The notes under the pieces were generated by a model. It did not search any database. It was not told where the DNA came from and saw nothing but the letters and a program-made list of their open reading frames with translations. From NCBI GenBank assembly GCA_016713505.1, contig JADJPA010000001.1, positions 1,240,001-1,304,000 on the forward strand: DNA of 64,000 nt. The letters are read 5' to 3'. Of the stretch, positions 7,621 to 15,621 are shown piece by piece; positions within the stretch are counted from its first letter, which is position 1; every line of letters begins with the position of its first letter. A program made the position numbers and the translations under genes. This DNA is from Candidatus Competibacteraceae bacterium. GTDB lineage: Bacteria > Pseudomonadota > Gammaproteobacteria > Competibacterales > Competibacteraceae.

Positions 7621-8883
7621 GTGGAAGCTCACAAACTTTGGCAGTTCCCGATTAAAGAATTTCACCGCATCCCGCGCGGGTTGCTCGGTCCCGGCGCTTA
7701 CGAAATGATCGGCGTCGAAGCTAAAAAACTCGGCTTCAAGCGCTGCTTGGTCTCGACATCCGGCCTGCGCGGCACCGGCATCGTGGAAGATGTCGTCGGC
7801 AAGATCAAATACCGCGATATCGATGTCGTGCTCTATGACAAGGTGGAATCCAATCCCAAGGATTACAACGTCATGGACATGGCCGACCTTTACACGCGGG
7901 AAAAGTGCGACAGTTTCATCTCCATCGGCGGCGGCAGCGTGACCGACGCCACCAAGGGCGCGCGGATCGTGGTGTCCCACGACGGCCGCAACGTCAACGA
8001 ATTCGACGGCTTCAACAAATCCGACAACCCCAACAACCCGCCCCACATCGCGGTCAACACCACCGCCGGCACCGGCTCCGAAACCAGTTGGGCCTACGTC
8101 ATCACCGACACCACCTCGGAAAAAGCCCCGTATAAATGGCTCGGCATGGATGAAAACGTCCCGGTGACGCTGAGCATCAACGATCCGGTGCTGCATTTCT
8201 CGATGCCGCCCGATCTGACCGCGTTTTGCGGCTTCGACGTGCTGGCGCACGCCTCCGAACCCTACGTCTCGCGGATCGACTTCATTCCGAGCTTGGGCAG
8301 CGCGCTGCTCGGCATCGAAATGGTGGCGCAAAACCTGCGCCGCGCGGTGTACGAGCCGCTCAATTACGAAGCCCGCCTCAACATGATGTATGCCTCTTAC
8401 ATCTCGGCGCAGGCGTTCAACAGCGGTGGCCTCGGCATCATCCATTCGATTTCCCACGCGGTCAGCGCCTTCTACGACTCGCATCACGGCCTGAACAACG
8501 CGGTCGCCCTGCCGCGAGTCTGGGAATACAACATGCCGACCAACTACAAACGCTTCCGCGACATCGCCAAAGCGATGGGCGAAAACGTGGACGGCCTGTC
8601 GGATGTCTCCGCCGCCGAACGGGCGGTCGAAGCGGCGATCCGCTTGAGCAAGGACTTGCAAATCCCCGCCAATTTCACCAGCGTCGGCGCGTACACCAAA
8701 TCGCAGGTGGGCAAGGGCCGCTACGCCGAATTGGGCGGGCCTAAGATCGTCGGCGATGACCGGGACGTGGATCGCATCACCAAACATGTGCTGGGAGACG
8801 GCTCGACGCCGGGCAACGCCCGCGATTGCAGCTACGAGTCGGTAGCGCCGGTCGTTCGCCACTCCTTGACCGGCACCTACTAA
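7621..8883 (+). CDS. mdo: NDMA-type (mycofactocin-dependent) iron-containing alcohol/methanol dehydrogenase
   Basis: 420 aa from a GTG start 5 nt after GAGGAGGT; the upstream in-frame extension has no ribosome site. It is a group III iron alcohol dehydrogenase: GGGSVTDA (residues ~103-110) and TAGTGSE (~148) bind the nicotinamide cofactor, and D206, H210, H275/H279 and H289 (in SHHGLNNA) are the expected metal ligands. It resembles the actinobacterial NDMA-dependent Mdo/Nno enzymes, which hold NAD(H) tightly and pass electrons to an external acceptor, in vivo mycofactocin. The mycofactocin genes downstream support this. Methanol, ethanol or longer alcohols are all possible substrates. Confidence 0.88.
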   Translation: MEAHKLWQFPIKEFHRIPRGLLGPGAYEMIGVEAKKLGFKRCLVSTSGLRGTGIVEDVVGKIKYRDIDVVLYDKVESNPKDYNVMDMADLYTREKCDSFISIGGGSVTDATKGARIVVSHDGRNVNEFDGFNKSDNPNNPPHIAVNTTAGTGSETSWAYVITDTTSEKAPYKWLGMDENVPVTLSINDPVLHFSMPPDLTAFCGFDVLAHASEPYVSRIDFIPSLGSALLGIEMVAQNLRRAVYEPLNYEARLNMMYASYISAQAFNSGGLGIIHSISHAVSAFYDSHHGLNNAVALPRVWEYNMPTNYKRFRDIAKAMGENVDGLSDVSAAERAVEAAIRLSKDLQIPANFTSVGAYTKSQVGKGRYAELGGPKIVGDDRDVDRITKHVLGDGSTPGNARDCSYESVAPVVRHSLTGTY

Positions 8884-8931
8884 AACGGGTTGCCGCTTGG
8901 ACTAAGCTCTTTTACAGAGCATTTCCCTAAA

Positions 8932-8968
8932 GGTCCGACCCGCCAGTGGATGACCGGCGGGTCGGACC
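8932..8968 (+). other. Long GC-rich intercistronic hairpin between mdo and the MoxR gene
   Basis: Perfect 13-bp arms GGTCCGACCCGCC and GGCGGGTCGGACC surround an 11-nt loop. There is no T-tract, and the MoxR start lies only 12 bp after it. A likely role is protecting the 3' end of the mdo message or lowering expression of the downstream genes. Confidence 0.6.
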
Positions 8969-8980
8969 CGGAGTCGGCGC

Positions 8981-10069
8981 ATGTTCGAATCCATCGAGCA
9001 GACCATCGCGCGGCTGCGCGAACAGCAGTACATCTGCGACCGCAAGCTGGCGACGGTCGCTTTTCTCGCCTTGCAAATGCAAAAGCCGATCCTGATCGAA
9101 GGGCCGGCCGGCGTGGGCAAGACCGAACTGGCCAAGGTGGTGTCCGCCGCGCTGGGGCGCTCCCTGATCCGGCTGCAATGCTACGGCGGGCTGGACGAGG
9201 CGCACGCTTTGTATGAGTGGGAGTACGGCAAGCAACTGCTCTACACCCAAATCCTGCGCGATAAGATCGGCGGCTTGTTCGAGGGGGCCGACGGCCTGCG
9301 CGAAGCGGTCGCGCGCTTGGACCTGCACGAGGACGTGTTTTTTTCCGAACGTTTTCTAGTGCGTCGCCCCATCTTGCAAGCCATCGACTCGCCCGATCCG
9401 GTGGTGCTGTTAATCGACGAACTCGACCGCGCCGAGGAGCAGTTCGAAGCCTTCCTGCTGGAAGTGCTGAGCGATTTTCAGGTCACCGTGCCGGAGATCG
9501 GCACGGTCAAGGCCAAGACCATCCCCTACGTCATCATCACCAGCAACAACACCCGCGATCTGAGCGACGCCCTCAAGCGCCGCTGCCTGCATCTGTTCAT
9601 CGACTATCCCGACGAGCCGCGCGAGTTGGAAATCGTCCGCCTCAAGGTTCCGTCGCTGCGAGAGGCGCTGGCGGCGCAAGTGGTCGCGGTGATCCGCCGC
9701 TTGCGCGCCTTGGACCTGCGCAAGGCTCCCAGCATCAGCGAAACTCTGGATTGGGCGCGGGCGCTGGTGCTGCTGGACGCCGACGCCCTGACGCCGGCCT
9801 TGCTGGAGGAAACGCTGCACTTGCTGGTCAAGTACGAGCGCGACACCCAGCGGGTCAACGAGCAATTGAACTGGATCGCCGAACCGATTCAGGCGTCCGC
9901 GCCGCCGCAAGACCCAACCTCATCCTTCAGCGCGCCGCCCCCGCTCCAGCCGCCGCAACAGCCGGCCGAGCCGGATGCGAACTTTTTGGAACAGCGCCGA
10001 CAAGAACACGCCGCCCGCTACTTCACCAGCTATCGCGGCCGCACCGACGGCCGCACCGGCGGGGCGTGA
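8981..10069 (+). CDS. MoxR-family AAA+ ATPase
   Basis: 362 aa. Walker A is GPAGVGKT at residues 41-48; Walker B LIDELDRAEEQFE lies near residue 145, followed by sensor region TSNNTRD. MoxR ATPases act with VWA-domain partners to activate or metal-load enzymes, as known for CoxD/CoxE and the moxR of methanol dehydrogenase clusters. The C-terminal ~45 residues are Pro/Gln-rich and probably disordered. The stop overlaps the start of the VWA gene by one base. Its position after mdo suggests a dedicated activase for the iron alcohol dehydrogenase. Confidence 0.88.
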   Translation: MFESIEQTIARLREQQYICDRKLATVAFLALQMQKPILIEGPAGVGKTELAKVVSAALGRSLIRLQCYGGLDEAHALYEWEYGKQLLYTQILRDKIGGLFEGADGLREAVARLDLHEDVFFSERFLVRRPILQAIDSPDPVVLLIDELDRAEEQFEAFLLEVLSDFQVTVPEIGTVKAKTIPYVIITSNNTRDLSDALKRRCLHLFIDYPDEPRELEIVRLKVPSLREALAAQVVAVIRRLRALDLRKAPSISETLDWARALVLLDADALTPALLEETLHLLVKYERDTQRVNEQLNWIAEPIQASAPPQDPTSSFSAPPPLQPPQQPAEPDANFLEQRRQEHAARYFTSYRGRTDGRTGGA

Positions 10070-11592
10070 TGGACGCCGCCATCAACCGCTTCATCTTCCT
10101 GCTGAAACGGCGCGGCGCGCGGATTTCGCCCGCCGAATCGCTGGATGCCATGCAGGCGCTGACGCGGGTGGCGCTGGACGACCGCGACACGGTGCGCGCC
10201 GTCTTGCGCTGCACCTTGATCAAAGACCTGCGCGATGGATCCATGTTCGAGGAACTGTTCGATCAGTTTTTCAACCTGCCCAAGCGCGACCCGGACGCCG
10301 CGCCGGCGAGCGAGCCGCCGCCGCAACCCGAAGCCGCGGTGCAACCGCCGCAGGCCACCGAGGCGCAAGACGGCGCGAGCGGCCGCCCGGACGGCGACAA
10401 CGCGCACGAGGACGCGCTCGACATCCGGGATTATTTCGACCCGTCGCAAATGGCGACCCACTTCAACACCCATCAAGACCCCGACGATTTCAGCTTGAGC
10501 GAATTCGGGCAAAATCTGGTGCTGAGCCGCCGCCGCGAACTGCTGGATCAGGCGTTGCGCAACGCCGTGCAACTGCTCAAGGCGCGGCGGGTCAAGCACG
10601 CCCGTCGCGCCGGCGAACTGAATCTCGACGAGGCCATCGCCGCGCTCGACGCGGATCTGATCGCCGACGCCGTGACCGATCTCCTGGACGAATTGAGCGA
10701 CGCCGACCTCGACGAGGGTTTGCTGCAACAATTATCCGCCCGCGTGACCGGCGGCATCGCCCACCTGCCGGAACTGCTGAAACGCCATCTGGAACGCGAG
10801 CTGGCCTTGCGTCAGGAATCGTTGACGGTGGCCGACCGTCCGAACCGGCCCCGGCCCGACTACCGCTTCACCGAACAGGAGCGGCGGGACATGAGCGAGA
10901 TCGTGCAGCGGCTGTGCCGGCGGATGCGCGGGGCGCGCTCCTACCGGCGACGCATCAGCCACCAAGGCCGCATCAGCGTACCGCTCACCCTGCGTCGTAA
11001 CATGAAATATGAAGGCATTCCGTTTCAGCCGGTGCTAACCCGCTACCGTGACGAAAAACCCCGGCTGGCGGTGATCTGCGATGTGAGCCTTTCGGTTCGC
11101 AACACCGCACGCTTCATGCTGCATTTGGTCTATAACTTACAAATGCTGTTCGAGCGGGTGCGCAGTTTCGCCTTCGTCAGCGATCTGGTGGAAATCAGCC
11201 CCTACTTCGACCAGCTCGGCATCGACGAGGCCATCGCCGCCGTGTTCGACGGCGGCTTGCTCGACACCGAAGTGGACAGCAATTACGGCCGGGCCTTGGA
11301 ACGGTTTCACAACCGCTATCTATCGGCGGTCACCGCGCAGACCACCGTCATCATCCTCGGCGACGGCCGCGGCAACCGCAACCCGCCCCAGGTGTGGGCG
11401 CTGGAGGCGATCCGCCGCCGGGCCAAGCAATTGCTGTGGCTGTCGCCGGAGTCGCGCGGCAGTTGGCGGCTGGGCAGTTGCGACATGCCCTTGTATGAAT
11501 CGGTCTGCCATCAGACCGAGGTCGTCCGCAACTTGCAGCAGCTCGGTCAGGTGACCGAGAACCTGCTGCGACAGTCGGTCGTTCGGCCTTGA
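10069..11592 (+). CDS. VWA-domain (CoxE-like) partner of the MoxR ATPase
   Basis: 507 aa. An N-terminal helical domain is followed by a Pro/Ala/Glu-rich linker (residues ~68-120), a helical middle and a C-terminal von Willebrand A domain. The metal-site motif DVSLS begins at D338, and LGDGRGN occurs later in the domain. Such proteins work with MoxR ATPases in maturation of metalloenzymes. It overlaps the MoxR gene by one base (TGATG), so the two are made together. There is no signal peptide, so it should be cytoplasmic. Confidence 0.86.
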   Translation: MDAAINRFIFLLKRRGARISPAESLDAMQALTRVALDDRDTVRAVLRCTLIKDLRDGSMFEELFDQFFNLPKRDPDAAPASEPPPQPEAAVQPPQATEAQDGASGRPDGDNAHEDALDIRDYFDPSQMATHFNTHQDPDDFSLSEFGQNLVLSRRRELLDQALRNAVQLLKARRVKHARRAGELNLDEAIAALDADLIADAVTDLLDELSDADLDEGLLQQLSARVTGGIAHLPELLKRHLERELALRQESLTVADRPNRPRPDYRFTEQERRDMSEIVQRLCRRMRGARSYRRRISHQGRISVPLTLRRNMKYEGIPFQPVLTRYRDEKPRLAVICDVSLSVRNTARFMLHLVYNLQMLFERVRSFAFVSDLVEISPYFDQLGIDEAIAAVFDGGLLDTEVDSNYGRALERFHNRYLSAVTAQTTVIILGDGRGNRNPPQVWALEAIRRRAKQLLWLSPESRGSWRLGSCDMPLYESVCHQTEVVRNLQQLGQVTENLLRQSVVRP

Positions 11593-11611
11593 CCGGGGAG
11601 CACGCGATCTC

Positions 11612-12610
11612 ATGATGCTATCGCGCCACCGTCACGCTCTGTTGGTGGAAGGCTTGGAGCAACGCGCCACGCCGCTCGGCGTCAGCGCGCGCTTTCAGCT
11701 ATACACCCTGAATTCGATGCCGCCCGCCGACGAGTTCGTCATCGTGCACGACTTCCAACCGGATCAGATCGACAACAACCTCGGCCATCATGTCGTCACC
11801 GAATTGCTGCCGCTGCTGACCGCCCACCGCCATCGCATCGACAGCGGTTATAGCGAGCAGGATCTGTTCGAACGTTCGGTCGGCGACATCGTGCGCTCGA
11901 TGACCGGCAATGAGGGTTCGGCGTGGCGGCTGTTTTACGCCAACACCCTGAACGCCACCCAAGCCAGCGCCGGTTTGGGAGCGGCGCCCGGCGTTCCCGA
12001 CGGCCGGGCTGACGACTTCATCGGCTTGTTCGGCGCGATCTACCGTCATGCCCTGGAGCTGATCGGCGCGACGCCGGCCTTGACCGCGCCGCCGACCGTG
12101 CTCGATGTGGCGACCTGCTTCGGCTTCTTTCCCTTGCTGTTGGCGCAAGCTCGCGCCGGCGCGCTGGGCGAGATCACCGGCTGCGATCTCAACCCGGCCC
12201 TGATGGCCTTCGCCAACGATTTTGTCGCCCACAATCCCTCGCTTGCGGTGCGTTTCGGCGTGGCCGACATTCTGGCCGGAGACATCGAACGAGAGCTAGC
12301 TCCGCTGCCGGCCCGCTTCGATGTGGTGACCGCCCTGCACCTGCTGGAGCATCTCGAATCCGAACAAACCGAGGCGGCGCTCGCCAACTTGTGGCGGCTG
12401 ACCGCCAAGCGCTTGATCGTCGCCGTGCCGTTGGAGGCCGTACCCGACCCGCGTTACGGCCATCGGCAGGTTTTCGAGCGCGAGCGGCTGCTGGCGCTGG
12501 GTCGAACGCTCGGCGGCCGCCAACACTATTTCGAGTATCACGGCGGTTGGCTGGTCGTCGACCGATCCCGCGCCACAGCCGGACCGACGAGGCTCCAGCG
12601 CCCTATCTAA
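11612..12610 (+). CDS. SAM-dependent methyltransferase, MftM-like
   Basis: 332 aa. The N-terminal ~150 residues contain IDNNLGHHV and VRSMTGNEG...FYANTL, which I recall from mycofactocin oligosaccharide methyltransferase MftM. The C-terminal half is a class I methyltransferase with LDVATCFGFFPLLLA as SAM loop (near residue 165), CDLNPALM and LHLLEHLE. MftM methylates a glucose of the mycofactocin sugar chain in mycobacteria. The assignment rests on this remembered resemblance plus location between mdo and the mft genes. A general small-molecule methyltransferase remains possible. Confidence 0.6.
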   Translation: MMLSRHRHALLVEGLEQRATPLGVSARFQLYTLNSMPPADEFVIVHDFQPDQIDNNLGHHVVTELLPLLTAHRHRIDSGYSEQDLFERSVGDIVRSMTGNEGSAWRLFYANTLNATQASAGLGAAPGVPDGRADDFIGLFGAIYRHALELIGATPALTAPPTVLDVATCFGFFPLLLAQARAGALGEITGCDLNPALMAFANDFVAHNPSLAVRFGVADILAGDIERELAPLPARFDVVTALHLLEHLESEQTEAALANLWRLTAKRLIVAVPLEAVPDPRYGHRQVFERERLLALGRTLGGRQHYFEYHGGWLVVDRSRATAGPTRLQRPI

Positions 12611-12669
12611 CCAAGAAGACGAGACCTGAACTCGCCGAATTTAACTACCAAAACCGTAGGAGAAACGAC

Positions 12670-14190
12670 ATGTTATATGCATCGCCCGGTCAGTCCGGTT
12701 CCAAGGTCAGCTTCAAGAAGCGCTATCACAACTTCATCGGCGGGCAGTGGGTCGCGCCCGCGAAAGGCGAGTATTTCGAAAATATCAGCCCGGTGACCGG
12801 CCAAGCGTTTTGCGAGATCCCGCGCTCCAGCGCCGAGGACATCGAGCAGGCGCTGGACGCCGCGCACGCCGCCGCCGACGCCTGGGGCCGCACCTCGGCG
12901 GCGGAACGGGCCAACCGGCTCAACCGCATCGCCGACCGGATGGAGGAAAATCTAGAAATGCTGGCGGTGGCCGAAACCTGGGACAACGGCAAACCGGTGC
13001 GCGAGACGATGGCGGCGGACATGCCGCTGGCGATCGACCATTTCCGCTACTTCGCCGGCTGCATCCGCGCCCAGGAAGGCTCGCTGTCGGAGATCGACGA
13101 CAACACCGTCGCCTACCATTTCCACGAACCGCTGGGCGTGGTCGGCCAGATCATCCCGTGGAATTTCCCGATCCTGATGGCGGTCTGGAAGCTGGCTCCA
13201 GCCTTGGCCGCCGGCAACTGCGTGGTGCTGAAACCGGCCGAACAGACGCCGGCCTCGATTCTCGTGTTGCTAGAACTGATCCAGGACGTGCTGCCGCCCG
13301 GCGTGGTCAACGTGGTCAACGGCTTCGGCGTCGAAGCCGGCAAGCCGCTGGCCTCCAACCGGCGCATCGCCAAGATCGCCTTCACCGGCGAAACCACCAC
13401 CGGCCGGCTGATCATGCAATACGCCTCACAAAACCTGATCCCGGTCACGCTGGAACTGGGCGGCAAGTCGCCCAACGTGTTCTTCGCCGACGTGTGCGCC
13501 CAGGACGACGACTTTTTCGACAAAGCCATGGAAGGTTTCGCCATGTTCGCCCTCAATCAAGGCGAGGTCTGCACTTGCCCGTCGCGGGCGCTGATTCAGG
13601 AATCGGCCTACGACAAATTTATCGAGCGCGCGATCAAACGAGTAAAAGCCGTCAAGCAGGGCCATCCGCTCGACACCGATACCATGATCGGCGCGCAAGC
13701 CTCCTCCGAGCAGATGGAAAAGATCCTGAGCTATCTCGACATCGGCCGGCAGGAAGGCGCGGAATGCCTGACCGGCGGCCAGCGGACCGAACTGGGTGGG
13801 GAACTGAAGAGCGGCTACTACATCCAGCCGACCGTATTCCTGGGCAACAACAAGATGCGGCTGTTCCAGGAAGAAATCTTCGGGCCGGTGCTGGCGGTTT
13901 CCACCTTCAAGGACGCCAACGAGGCGCTGGCCATCGCCAACGACACCCTCTACGGCCTGGGCGCGGGGGTGTGGAGCCGCGACATGAACACCGCCTACCG
14001 GATGGGACGCGGGATCAAGGCCGGCCGGGTCTGGACCAACTGCTATCACCTGTATCCGGCGCACGCCGCGTTCGGCGGTTACAAGCAATCCGGCATCGGC
14101 CGGGAAAACCACAAGATGATGCTCGATCACTACCAGCAAACCAAGAACCTGCTGGTGAGCTATAACCCCAAGGCCATGGGCTTCTTCTAA
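12670..14190 (+). CDS. NAD-dependent aldehyde dehydrogenase, AldB/ExaC type
   Basis: 506 aa from the ATG at 12670 after AGGAGA; this is the standard length of the acetaldehyde dehydrogenases ExaC/AcoD. The catalytic cysteine is C301 in GEVCTC, the general base is E262 in LELGGKSPN, and the NAD loop is IPWNFP. It would oxidise the aldehyde made by the alcohol dehydrogenase or acetaldehyde from acetoin cleavage. A DUF779 gene follows, a pairing commonly seen for this subfamily. Confidence 0.92.
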   Translation: MLYASPGQSGSKVSFKKRYHNFIGGQWVAPAKGEYFENISPVTGQAFCEIPRSSAEDIEQALDAAHAAADAWGRTSAAERANRLNRIADRMEENLEMLAVAETWDNGKPVRETMAADMPLAIDHFRYFAGCIRAQEGSLSEIDDNTVAYHFHEPLGVVGQIIPWNFPILMAVWKLAPALAAGNCVVLKPAEQTPASILVLLELIQDVLPPGVVNVVNGFGVEAGKPLASNRRIAKIAFTGETTTGRLIMQYASQNLIPVTLELGGKSPNVFFADVCAQDDDFFDKAMEGFAMFALNQGEVCTCPSRALIQESAYDKFIERAIKRVKAVKQGHPLDTDTMIGAQASSEQMEKILSYLDIGRQEGAECLTGGQRTELGGELKSGYYIQPTVFLGNNKMRLFQEEIFGPVLAVSTFKDANEALAIANDTLYGLGAGVWSRDMNTAYRMGRGIKAGRVWTNCYHLYPAHAAFGGYKQSGIGRENHKMMLDHYQQTKNLLVSYNPKAMGFF

Positions 14191-14204
14191 CCGGTCGCGC
14201 GCCC

Positions 14205-14232
14205 CGCCCTCTCCCGTAACCGGGAGAGGGCG
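14205..14232 (+). other. Perfect 12-bp hairpin between aldehyde dehydrogenase and DUF779 genes
   Basis: CGCCCTCTCCCG and CGGGAGAGGGCG flank a TAAC loop. The motif is a short imprecise-terminator or REP-like palindrome. No T-run follows, so it is more likely an mRNA-stabilising element or a dispersed intergenic repeat. Confidence 0.55.
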
Positions 14233-14271
14233 CGAGAGCGCGTTTCACTCCGACGGCGTGGAGGCTTTGCC

Positions 14272-14643
14272 ATGACCACCGTTGCTCGCGTGTTGGCATC
14301 AGACGCGGCCCTGGAACTGATCGCCCGGCTCAAGGCCAAGCACGGCCCGCTGATGTTCCACCAGTCGGGCGGCTGCTGCGACGGCAGCTCACCGATGTGC
14401 TACCCCGAAGGCGATCTGCTGGTCGGCGACGGCGACGTGCGCCTGGGCGAAATCGGTGGCTGCCCGTTCTACATGAGCGCGCCGCAGTTCGAGTATTGGA
14501 AACACACGCAACTGACCATCGATGTCGTTCCCGGCCGGGGCGGCATGTTTTCCCTGGAAGGCCCGGAAGGGCTGCGCTTTCTGACCCGTTCCCGGTTGTT
14601 CACCGACGATGAATGGAAAACGTTGGAAGCGGAGCCGGTCTAG
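14272..14643 (+). CDS. DUF779 protein, aldehyde dehydrogenase partner
   Basis: 123 aa. A cysteine-rich HQSGGCCDGSSPMCYP motif near residues 25-40 is typical of DUF779, a small family found beside acetaldehyde dehydrogenase genes. A metal or redox role is plausible from the cysteines, but the family has no established activity. It begins 81 bp after the aldehyde dehydrogenase, across the hairpin at 14205-14232. Confidence 0.85.
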   Translation: MTTVARVLASDAALELIARLKAKHGPLMFHQSGGCCDGSSPMCYPEGDLLVGDGDVRLGEIGGCPFYMSAPQFEYWKHTQLTIDVVPGRGGMFSLEGPEGLRFLTRSRLFTDDEWKTLEAEPV

Positions 14644-14685
14644 CCGGACCCGCCGGCGTTTGCAACGACATCTCAAGGGTTTCCC

Positions 14686-15234
14686 ATGACTACAGCGCTT
14701 TTAGTGGTGGACATTCAGAACGATTATTTTCCGGGCGGCGCCATGGAACTGGCGGGCGCGGATCAGGCCGGCGCGCGCGCGAATGACGTGCTCGACGCTT
14801 TCAGGAAGAAGGCGTTGCCGATCTTCCACGTCCAGCACCTCGCCATCCATCCGGGGGCGACGTTCTTCTTGCCCGGCAGCCCCGGCGCGGACATCCACAA
14901 CTCCGCGCGGCCCCACGGCGCGGAGCCGGTTTTTCAAAAGCACTATCCGAACAGCTTCCGGGAAACGCCCCTACTCGATCATTTGCGCCGGAACGGCATC
15001 GACCGTCTGGCCATCGTCGGCATGATGACCCACGTCTGCATCGACACCACGACGCGCGCCGCCGCCGACCTCGGTTTCACCTGTCAGTTGGCCGGCGATG
15101 CCTGCGCGACCCGGACGCAATCGTTCAACGGCGTGACGGTTCCCGCCGAAAGCGTGCAAGCGGCCTTTCTCGCCTCGCTCGACGGCTGGTTCGCCAAGGT
15201 CATGCCGGCCCGCGATTTATGTGCCGCTTTATAA
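14686..15234 (+). CDS. Isochorismatase-family cysteine hydrolase
   Basis: 182 aa, nicotinamidase/isochorismatase fold. The expected catalytic triad is visible: D9 in VDIQNDY, K85 in QKHYPNSF and C118 in THVCIDTT. A cis-peptide type GMMTH precedes the cysteine. The substrate cannot be read from sequence. Amide hydrolysis inside a mycofactocin island is worth noting because the cofactor is peptide-derived, but a role in its synthesis is speculation. Confidence 0.87.
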   Translation: MTTALLVVDIQNDYFPGGAMELAGADQAGARANDVLDAFRKKALPIFHVQHLAIHPGATFFLPGSPGADIHNSARPHGAEPVFQKHYPNSFRETPLLDHLRRNGIDRLAIVGMMTHVCIDTTTRAAADLGFTCQLAGDACATRTQSFNGVTVPAESVQAAFLASLDGWFAKVMPARDLCAAL

Positions 15235-15273
15235 CTCACTAACAACCGAACAAGCTCACTGAAGGAGGATGTC

Positions 15274-15549
15274 ATGCCCAAGTATCTGATCGAACGCGAA
15301 CTGCCCGGCGCGGGCAAGCTGTCGCCCGCCGATTTGAAAGCCGTCTCGCAGAAATCGTGCAGCGTGCTCCGCAACCTGGGGCCGCAAATCCAGTGGGTGC
15401 AGAGCTACGTCACCGACGACAAAATTTATTGTGTCTACATCGCCCCGAACGCCGACATGGTGAAACAGCACGCCGAACAGGGCGGCTTTCCGGCCAACAA
15501 GATTTCCGAGATCAAGGCCGGCATCGATCCGACCACGGCCGAAGTCTGA
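15274..15549 (+). CDS. DUF4242 (SCO4226-type) small protein
   Basis: 91 aa, preceded by a strong AAGGAGGA. The pattern YLIERELPGAG at the N-terminus and DDKIYCVYIAPN in the middle match DUF4242, a ferredoxin-like family. The Streptomyces member SCO4226 binds nickel. No function is established for the family. It sits 72 bp before mftC in the same direction. Confidence 0.75.
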   Translation: MPKYLIERELPGAGKLSPADLKAVSQKSCSVLRNLGPQIQWVQSYVTDDKIYCVYIAPNADMVKQHAEQGGFPANKISEIKAGIDPTTAEV

Positions 15550-15621
15550 CGCACCGTTCCAACCGCCGGCCTCCGTCCGGCGCGCGGACTGTTTTCACCG
15601 ACGCAGCGGAAACGATCAGCC

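Noticed and set aside
12747..14165. 472-codon plus-strand frame
   Set aside because: Out-of-frame shadow of the aldehyde dehydrogenase; Arg/Gly-rich.
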